Source: Rhodospirillaceae bacterium (lineage in GTDB: Bacteria; Pseudomonadota; Alphaproteobacteria; Rhodospirillales; Magnetovibrionaceae). From it: a DNA stretch of 13,482 nt. Both the position numbers and the translations under genes were made by a program. Below, piece by piece: positions 1 to 6,173 of this stretch. Under the pieces are notes generated by a model, which searched no databases, was not told the DNA's origin, and was given only the letters and a program-made list of their open reading frames with translations. Numbering within the stretch: position 1 is the first letter of the stretch; the number at the start of each line of letters is the position of its first letter. The stretch is from NCBI GenBank assembly GCA_002401565.1, contig NVTL01000005.1, positions 18,527-32,008 of the forward strand, given 5' to 3'.

Positions 1-521
1 GGTTTACGTCTTTGTACCCGGCCATGCTTGAATTGCCTTTGGGGGACGATATTGGCCACCACATTAAGAGCCTTAAAGAGTCTCTGCGGTCTATTCCAAA
101 TAAGGGAATAGGCTACGGCGTTTTGAAATACCTTGATCCAAACCAATCTGGTAACGGCCTGACGTTTGCAAATGAGGCCAAGGTTATCTTTAATTATATG
201 GGGCAATTTGAAACAAGTTCCGGTTCGGATCTGTTCACGGTGTCCACAGACGATACGGGCGACGCCATTAATCCAGATGGGCAACGTTCTGTTGAACTTA
301 ACATTAGCGCCATGGTTCTTGAAAGCAAACTGGACCTGTCCATCAGCTATAGCCAGTACCGTTATGGCGACACGTCTATAAAACAACTTTTGCAATTGAT
401 GACGAGCGAAATTTTGATCCTTAGTTTCCATTGTCAGGACCAAACCACAACCGAGCTGACGCCTTCGGATTTGACCAGCTCAGATATCAGCCTTGATGAA
501 CTAGAAGATATATTCACATGA
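1..521 (+). CDS. NRPS C-terminal fragment: end of epimerization domain with COM-type donor tail (5' truncated)
   Basis: The reading frame is open from base 3 (first codons FTSLYPAMLELP), so the gene begins upstream of the window; the ATG at 12 is internal. The fragment (about 172 residues) matches the end of an NRPS epimerization domain. FTSLYP is the usual motif after the E-domain bridge, IPNKGIGYGVLKYL corresponds to motif E6 and FNYMGQF to motif E7. E domains convert a PCP-bound L-aminoacyl or peptidyl thioester to the D form, so the product should carry a D-residue before the next unit. The last 20 or so residues (TPSDLTSSDISLDELEDIF) follow the pattern of COM donor tails found after E domains, which dock to the N terminus of the next synthetase. 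The stop codon overlaps the next start by ATGA, so the two proteins are probably made together. The substrate of this module cannot be seen, because its A domain lies outside the window. Confidence 0.93.
   Translation, partial: FTSLYPAMLELPLGDDIGHHIKSLKESLRSIPNKGIGYGVLKYLDPNQSGNGLTFANEAKVIFNYMGQFETSSGSDLFTVSTDDTGDAINPDGQRSVELNISAMVLESKLDLSISYSQYRYGDTSIKQLLQLMTSEILILSFHCQDQTTTELTPSDLTSSDISLDELEDIFT
518..521 (+). promoter_or_regulatory. ATGA stop/start overlap coupling the E-domain synthetase to the leucine synthetase
   Basis: The TGA stop of the upstream synthetase (519-521) overlaps the ATG start (518-520). This is the usual sign of translational coupling in an operon. A second in-frame ATG lies immediately after, at 521. 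Only a weak purine stretch (AGAAG, 503-507) precedes the start, so re-initiation by ribosomes finishing the upstream gene is likely. Confidence 0.7.
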
Positions 522-3500
522 TGAAAAAAGAGAACCTTAAGGATATTTATCCATTATCTCCGTTGCAACAAGGCATGCTGTATCACGCCTTGTTTGATGA
601 AGATGTGACCGCTTATGTGGAACAATTTTCCTATCATATTGCCGGGGATTTTGATGTCGATTTATTTCAGTCCAGTTGGCAATATTTGGTGACCAGACAC
701 GACATTTTAAAAACAGCCTTTATATATGAAAAAACCGCCCGTCCGCGACAGGTGGTCTTAAAAGAAGTTGATGCTGAATTTTCATTTATCGACATCAGTG
801 ACCAGAACGCGGATGAACAAGAAATATTTTTGAAGAATTTCCGCGAACAAGACCGTTTGCGGCCCTTTGATCCGCAGGCTGGGCATTTGGCGCGCATGGC
901 GGTTGTCCGCCTAAATCCTGAACGCCATGAAGTCTTGCGTACCCATCATCACATTTTGATGGATGGGTGGAGCAGCGGAATCCTTTTAAAGGAATTGATG
1001 GAAATTTATCATTCCAAAGTCAATGCAAAGGATCTTGACCTTGCTCCGGCGATTTCGATTGCCGAATATGTTCGTTGGGTCGAAGCCAAAGATACTTCAG
1101 AGTCTATCGCGTATTGGAAACAACATTTAAAAGGCGCTGCTTCAATCTGCCTGCCGTTTGCCAATCGAGTGGCGGACAAAAGTAAAGCCAACTTCAAAGA
1201 TGTCTCGTTTGCCTTAACAGCCCAAGAAACCAGTGAATTAGGGGCCTTAGCGTTAAAAAATCGGGTGACGCTGGGCACCGTTTGCAGAGCCATTTGGGGC
1301 ATTCTTGTCAGTCGTTATGTGGACAGTGCAGATGTTTTATTCGGGGCCGTGGTAACAGGCCGCCCTGCCGAAGTGCGAAATGTTGACGCAATGGTGGGCC
1401 TTTTTATCAATGCTATTCCTGTGCGGATTAGTCTTGAAAAAGACGAAACATTTACGGCGCTTTTGCAGCGGGTGCAAACAGATTCCCTTGACGGCAGCGA
1501 ACGCCAATATTTGCCGCTCAGCGATATCTTAGAAACCCAACAAAGCTTTGATCATCTGTTTGCCTTTGAAAATTTTCCCGTGGATGTGAACTTTGAAAGT
1601 GCCATGGATGAAGGCCATTATGGATTGAAAATCGATGGCGTGGAACGGTTTGAACATACCCATTACGACTTAAGCGTCGCCGTGAATCCAGGACCATGCC
1701 TTGATGTTTCCTTTTCGTTTAATTCAGCAGTCTATGCCAAGGCTCAAATCGAACGCATGGGGGAACACTTTTGTGAAGTGATCCGCGCTGTACTGAACAA
1801 TACAGATATTGTCGTTGATGAAATCAATATTTTACCGCCACACGAAATAAATAAAGTTGTTGAGCAATTCAACGCGACAGCCGTAGAATTTCCCAAAAAC
1901 AAAACGTTGGATGAATTGTTCACTCAACAGGTGGATCAAGCGCCTGAAAATCAAGCAATTTGCTGGGATGATCAAAGCCTTTCTTATGGCGAACTTAACG
2001 CTCAGGCCAATGCCTTGGCGGGTGTGTTGAAAGACGATTATGGGGTCGCCCACGGGGATCGTATCGCCGTCTTTTTAGGACGTTCGAAAACGTTGGTTTT
2101 AAGCTTTTTGGCAATTTTAAAATGTGGCGCGGTTTATGTTCCCCTAGACCCCAACACTCCCCCCCAACGCACAGGTTTCATCCTAGACGACAGCCAAGCA
2201 AAGGCCGTTTTGACCGATGCGACGGGAGCTCAGGATTTAACGATCAGCACACCGATTGTTAACCTTGATAATCTTGGTGAAGAGCTTGAACGGGATGCTC
2301 CGGCTTTGCCTTTACGCGCAAAACCCAACAGCCTTGCCTATATTATTTATACATCTGGGTCCACCGGAACGCCAAAGGGCGTGATGATTGAACACGCAAG
2401 TGCCGTAAATATGGTGGCGTGGCATCAACGGCACTATAAGACCGATAGCCAAAGCCGGGCGACCCTTTATGCATCCCCTGCCTTTGACGCGTCGATTTGG
2501 GAAATCTTGCCTTACCTGTTGGCGGGGGCATGTTTGTATCCATTATCCGATTTTGAACGTACCGATACGCAAAAATTAATCGCGTTTTATGTGGACCATA
2601 ACATCACCCACAGCTTTGTTCCGCCGGGCCTGTGTGAAGACATCTGTGAACATCATAACGGTCGTCTTTCGGGCAAAATTAAGTTGCTGACGGGGGGCGA
2701 TGTTCTGAAGGGAATTGGCAAGGGTGATCTATCCGTTTTCAATAACTATGGTCCAACCGAAGCCACGGTGGTGACAACATCAGGACCCGTCAGTCATAAA
2801 CAAGAGCTCGGTACAATTTCCATCGGAAAACCCATAGATAACGTAAATGTATTTATCTTGGACAAGGCCCAGCGCCCGATGCCAATGGGGGCCGTCGGAG
2901 AAATATATATCGGCGGAGCCGCTCTTTCGCGGGGGTATCTGAACCGTGCTGATCTGACCGAACAAAGTTTTGTTCCTCATCCTTTTGCAACCGGGCAACG
3001 TCTGTATAAAACCGGCGATCTGGGAAGATGGGCTGACGATGGCGTGATCTATTTTCATGGGCGCAATGATGATCAAATTCAGCTCAGGGGATACCGGGTT
3101 GAACGGGGTGAAGTTGAAATGTGCCTGCAACAACATCCAGCAATTTCAGCGGCTGTTGTTGTGCCCTTTGTTGCGGCCTCTCAAGATACGGAACTGGTTG
3201 GTTATTATGTCCTTTCTAAACCTATATCTGAAGCGGATTTACGGGCTCAGCTTGGTGAATTCTTGCCCGCTTATATGATGCCAAGGTCTCTGATTGTTTT
3301 GGATAAAATGCCCTTAACGGAACGGGGCAAAATTGATAAAGCGGCTTTGTTAACACTAGGGGCAAGGGCACAAGGTCATGCCCCTGATTTTGTCGCCCCC
3401 CAAGATGAATGCCAACAGGGGTTAAGTGAAATTTGGCAAGATATTCTGGGTTTGAAGAGCATAAGCATTCACGATGATTTTTTTGCGATCGGCGGGCATT

Positions 3501-3697
3501 CGTTGTCTGCAACACGGATAATGTCGCGCATTCGCGGACGGTTTCAGGTTGAAATTCCCTTTGGCACACTTTTCGAAAACCCAACCCTTGCCAAATTGGC
3601 CGCAAGGATTAAAGACGCTGAACAAAAGCCATCACAACAACCGATCCGCCCAGCAATTACCCGATCGGCCAGAAGAGAGCGCCCACCTATTGTTTAG
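518..3697 (+). CDS. NRPS, one module C-A-PCP, predicted to add leucine
   Basis: This 1059-residue synthetase adds one amino acid to a growing peptide. The C domain spans about 1-440: C1 is YPLSPLQQGMLYHAL and C3 is HHILMDG (H144-H145, D149-G150), so it looks catalytically intact. It follows an E domain and resembles TycB-type D-to-L domains, so it should accept a D-donor. The short N terminus (MMKKENLKDIYPLSP) fits a COM acceptor. The A domain spans about 460-960: A3 YTSGSTGTPKG (611-621), A5 NNYGPTEA (742-749), A7 YKTGDLGRW, A10 GKIDK (K938). Aligning with GrsA PheA gives the ten specificity residues DAWFLGNVVK, a standard Leu code. The PCP carries IGGHSL with phosphopantetheine serine S995. 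After the PCP the chain stops within a linker (ITRSARRERPPIV) of the kind that normally leads into another C domain. No downstream C, E or TE follows in this protein. Confidence 0.95.
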   Translation: MMKKENLKDIYPLSPLQQGMLYHALFDEDVTAYVEQFSYHIAGDFDVDLFQSSWQYLVTRHDILKTAFIYEKTARPRQVVLKEVDAEFSFIDISDQNADEQEIFLKNFREQDRLRPFDPQAGHLARMAVVRLNPERHEVLRTHHHILMDGWSSGILLKELMEIYHSKVNAKDLDLAPAISIAEYVRWVEAKDTSESIAYWKQHLKGAASICLPFANRVADKSKANFKDVSFALTAQETSELGALALKNRVTLGTVCRAIWGILVSRYVDSADVLFGAVVTGRPAEVRNVDAMVGLFINAIPVRISLEKDETFTALLQRVQTDSLDGSERQYLPLSDILETQQSFDHLFAFENFPVDVNFESAMDEGHYGLKIDGVERFEHTHYDLSVAVNPGPCLDVSFSFNSAVYAKAQIERMGEHFCEVIRAVLNNTDIVVDEINILPPHEINKVVEQFNATAVEFPKNKTLDELFTQQVDQAPENQAICWDDQSLSYGELNAQANALAGVLKDDYGVAHGDRIAVFLGRSKTLVLSFLAILKCGAVYVPLDPNTPPQRTGFILDDSQAKAVLTDATGAQDLTISTPIVNLDNLGEELERDAPALPLRAKPNSLAYIIYTSGSTGTPKGVMIEHASAVNMVAWHQRHYKTDSQSRATLYASPAFDASIWEILPYLLAGACLYPLSDFERTDTQKLIAFYVDHNITHSFVPPGLCEDICEHHNGRLSGKIKLLTGGDVLKGIGKGDLSVFNNYGPTEATVVTTSGPVSHKQELGTISIGKPIDNVNVFILDKAQRPMPMGAVGEIYIGGAALSRGYLNRADLTEQSFVPHPFATGQRLYKTGDLGRWADDGVIYFHGRNDDQIQLRGYRVERGEVEMCLQQHPAISAAVVVPFVAASQDTELVGYYVLSKPISEADLRAQLGEFLPAYMMPRSLIVLDKMPLTERGKIDKAALLTLGARAQGHAPDFVAPQDECQQGLSEIWQDILGLKSISIHDDFFAIGGHSLSATRIMSRIRGRFQVEIPFGTLFENPTLAKLAARIKDAEQKPSQQPIRPAITRSARRERPPIV

Positions 3698-3703
3698 GGG
3701 CAG

Positions 3704-3736
3704 ATGAATTTTATGAGTAGGGAAGACGCGCTATGA
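3704..3736 (+). other. Possible 10-codon mini-ORF (MNFMSREDAL) overlapping the radical SAM start
   Basis: An ATG directly after AGGGGCAG opens a 10-codon frame. It is the same frame as the leucine synthetase and lies just past that gene's TAG stop. It ends with a TGA that overlaps the radical SAM ATG as ATGA. It could be a coupling leader, an in-frame remnant of the synthetase that once continued here, or chance. There is no evidence that a peptide is made. Confidence 0.25.
3719..3725 (+). promoter_or_regulatory. Ribosome binding site of the radical SAM gene
   Basis: The purine stretch AGGGAAG lies 7 bases before the ATG at 3733. It supports that start, because the alternative in-frame Met codons lie well inside the conserved N terminus. 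The gene can therefore be initiated without relying on the upstream stop codon. Confidence 0.6.
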
Positions 3737-5445
3737 CGACGGATTGTCTCATTATTGGATTTAACGAGTTTGATTTTCAAAAAACTGTGGAGCTCATTCG
3801 CGGCAATGATGAAAGCTCGGGCGGATACCGAGATGCGAACCTTGCCTTCGTCACCGTTGATGGCAAAGAACAACGGGCCATGGATGTTTTGAACGCGGCA
3901 AATGGCTGGCCTGAAAATACCTATCACAATGCGGATTTCATGTGGCCCGTGGTTATGTACCTGGGCAGTTATCTCGCCAATCACGGTTTCAGTTTTGATT
4001 ACATCAATCTTTTCCAACAGGGAAAAGACAAACTCCGCCAAAAACTGGTGCAAGGAGATCTGCGCACCGTGGTCATCACCACCACACTTTACGTGGTGCC
4101 CCAGCCGATTGTGGAAATGATCAGCTTTATTCGAAAATATAATCAGGACGTTAAAATCATCATTGGTGGCCCGTATATATCCGGTCAGGCCACAATGTTG
4201 GATGATGACGCCTTATGCCAACTTTTCAGCTATCTTGACGGTGACTTTTATGTGATCAGCGCCGAAGGCGAAGGAGCTTTGGGTAACCTTTTACAGGCTC
4301 TTAAAAATGACGATGACTTTGCTTGTATAGACAACATTGCGTATCGGAAAAAAGGCGAATTTGTACTGACACAGCGCAACACGGAATCGAATTCTTTGGA
4401 AGAAAATAGCGTTGATTATAGCCTTTTTGATGCGGCAGAAATTGGCGAATTTTTATCCATTCGTACGGCAAAATCCTGCCCATTTTCGTGCGCATTTTGT
4501 GGATTTCCGGACCGGGCCGGAAAATACACATACCTAGATCTAAAGTCAGTTGAAAAAGAGCTGGACGCAATTGCTGATATTGGGTCTGTGACCACGTTGA
4601 CGATTTTGGACGATACATTCAATGTACCCAAAAAACGTTTTCGCGAAATTATGCGTTTGATGATTGATAAAAAATACGGGTTTAAATGGAATTCTTTTTA
4701 TCGGTCTGATCATGGCGACGCCGAAACCATAGCGCTTATGAAACAAGCGGGCTGTGAGGGTGTGTTTTTGGGTGTTGAGTCTGGCAGTGATGCGATGTTG
4801 GAACGCATGAACAAAAAATCACGCCGCAAAGATTATGTTGAGGCCATCGCTCAGTTTCGAAAACACAAAATTATTACCCACGCGAACCTTTTGATCGGAT
4901 TTCCCGGAGAAACAGAAGAAACGGTTAAGGAAACAATTTCGTTTATCGAAGAAACCAAACCCGACTTCTTTCGCGCACAGCTGTGGTATTGCGATCCAAT
5001 CACACCGATCTGGCAGCGCAAAGATGAGCTTGGCATTCAAGATTTTGGCTTTAACTGGACCCACAATACGATGGATTACAAGGCCGCATCCAAATGGGTG
5101 GAACATATGTTTTTGTCGGTGCAAAATTCGATTTGGTTGCCGCAGCAGGGCTTTGAATTGTGGAGCCTTTTTTATCTTCAACGCAAAGGGCTTTCGTTGC
5201 CACAAATCAAGGGTTTTGTCGGGGCTTTTAATGATGCTGTACGTGAAAAATTATTATTTCCATATGAACGAGAAGCCTCGCCAGAGTTGATTGAAAACTT
5301 GCACCGTTGGGGCAAAATTCAAAATGAGTCTGAGCTTCCCAAACAGGGTGAATTTAGCCCCCTTTATGATCCTGATGTTTTGGAACAAAAAAGATTGGCA
5401 ACAGTTCCGCGCAATGATGATGAACATGAAGAATTTGCGTTTTAA
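3733..5445 (+). CDS. Cobalamin-type radical SAM protein resembling the PhpK family; probable methyltransferase
   Basis: This is a 570-residue protein. An N-terminal region (about 1-210) looks like a cobalamin-binding Rossmann fold, with VVITTTLYVVPQP then IIIGGPY (142-148) and no classic DxHxxG motif, which is common in this class. The radical SAM core follows, with the cluster motif CPFSCAFC (C249, C253, C256), LDDTFNVP (292-299), GVESGSD (347-353) and LLIGFPGET (386-394). From memory of the family, the opening MTTDCLIIGFNEFDF, the YRSDHGD stretch and the C-terminal WLPQQGFELWS are typical of proteins annotated as PhpK-like P-methyltransferases. PhpK itself methylates phosphorus in phosphinothricin-type antibiotics. 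No phosphonate gene is visible here, so methylation of carbon or another position on the peptide is more likely; this is inference. The gene sits between two NRPS genes with 35- and 38-base gaps, in the same operon. The acidic tail (NDDEHEEFAF) is unremarkable. Confidence 0.88.
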   Translation: MTTDCLIIGFNEFDFQKTVELIRGNDESSGGYRDANLAFVTVDGKEQRAMDVLNAANGWPENTYHNADFMWPVVMYLGSYLANHGFSFDYINLFQQGKDKLRQKLVQGDLRTVVITTTLYVVPQPIVEMISFIRKYNQDVKIIIGGPYISGQATMLDDDALCQLFSYLDGDFYVISAEGEGALGNLLQALKNDDDFACIDNIAYRKKGEFVLTQRNTESNSLEENSVDYSLFDAAEIGEFLSIRTAKSCPFSCAFCGFPDRAGKYTYLDLKSVEKELDAIADIGSVTTLTILDDTFNVPKKRFREIMRLMIDKKYGFKWNSFYRSDHGDAETIALMKQAGCEGVFLGVESGSDAMLERMNKKSRRKDYVEAIAQFRKHKIITHANLLIGFPGETEETVKETISFIEETKPDFFRAQLWYCDPITPIWQRKDELGIQDFGFNWTHNTMDYKAASKWVEHMFLSVQNSIWLPQQGFELWSLFYLQRKGLSLPQIKGFVGAFNDAVREKLLFPYEREASPELIENLHRWGKIQNESELPKQGEFSPLYDPDVLEQKRLATVPRNDDEHEEFAF

Positions 5446-5460
5446 GGCCTTTTTACACAT

Positions 5461-5487
5461 ATGACAAAGATGAATGAAAAAAAATGA
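5461..5487 (+). other. Possible 8-codon mini-ORF (MTKMNEKK) ending ATGA on the next NRPS start, with an A8 run
   Basis: A frame of eight codons begins at an ATG 15 bases after the radical SAM stop. Its TGA overlaps the ATG of the next synthetase (ATGA, 5484-5487). It contains a run of eight A residues (5477-5484). Adding one A to the transcript would fuse MTKMNEKK in frame to the synthetase. No good ribosome binding site precedes either ATG, so coupling or slippage are both possible, and chance cannot be excluded. Confidence 0.25.
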
Positions 5488-6173
5488 GCATCCTAATTTT
5501 CGATAAACAGCTTCTGGAAGAAAAGCAATACTGGTTGGATCGGCTGGCGTCTGGATTAGAACCTTCTGGGCCACGCTTAGATGAATTGCGCCCGAACGTT
5601 TATGGCGGAAAACGCGGTAAAGTTTCTATTGATGTGTCTGATGATATCTTTCAAAAATTAAGCCAAATGACCAAAAACGGATCGTTTCTCACGGCAACGG
5701 TTTTGATGGCATCCTTGATGATTTGTTTGCAAAAATACAATAACAGCCCGGCTGTTGTTGTGGGGACGCCTTCACGCAAACCTGAAACGGGCCGTGTCGA
5801 TAATGTTTTGGCGATTATTGAACAGATAGACGAACAAGATTCATTTCGTGACTTGTTGATGAAATTGCGAAAAACCCTTTTGGCGGCGTACGATCATCAA
5901 CGTTATCCTAACGATCGCTTGATGAATGATCTGGGGTTAGAGGACGCTGTAAACCGTCACCCCCTTTTTGATGTTGCGTTTGTTTTTGATGGTATTCATG
6001 ACCCCTTGGCGGACCTTTGCAATGACATTACATTTTCATTTTCCTCCACAGAAAATGGCTTGGCTGGGGTGATGGAATTCAACACTGATCTTTATCATCA
6101 AAGCTCTATGGAATTGTTAGCCGCATATTTTTTAAATATATTGGACGAAGGCCTAGAAGAGTCTCAGACGCGC
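5484..6173 (+). other. Truncated condensation domain (C-terminal lobe only)
   Basis: The region encodes about 230 residues matching motifs C4-C7 of NRPS condensation domains. The roughly 170-residue N-terminal lobe, with the catalytic second histidine of HHxxxDG, is missing. It is not encoded in any frame just upstream, because that DNA is the radical SAM gene. The remaining lobe has an intact frame and conserved motifs, so it does not look like freely decaying sequence. It may be a structural or docking piece rather than a catalyst. Confidence 0.85.

Noticed and set aside
12..521. A complete small gene starting at the ATG at 12
   Set aside because: The frame is open to the window edge and the first residues (FTSLYPAMLELP) are conserved E-domain sequence, so the ATG is internal.
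2159..2165. Homopolymer runs of seven (C at 2159-2165, G at 8075-8081, C at 12764-12770) as phase-variation switches
   Set aside because: All lie inside conserved domains with intact frames, and biosynthetic synthases are not usual phase-variable genes; runs of seven are modest.
2335..2400. Direct repeats between the two A domains (near 2340 and 6705)
   Set aside because: The shared bases encode the conserved A3 motif and reflect homology between A domains, not a mobile repeat.
5444..5451. Palindrome AAGGCCTT followed by T residues as a terminator of the radical SAM gene
   Set aside because: The palindrome has no loop and only four bases per arm, so it cannot form a useful hairpin; the next gene starts 38 bases later.
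5446..5483. Sequencing or frameshift error as the cause of the half C domain
   Set aside because: The missing lobe needs about 500 bases, and the DNA upstream is a full radical SAM gene; no single indel could restore the domain.
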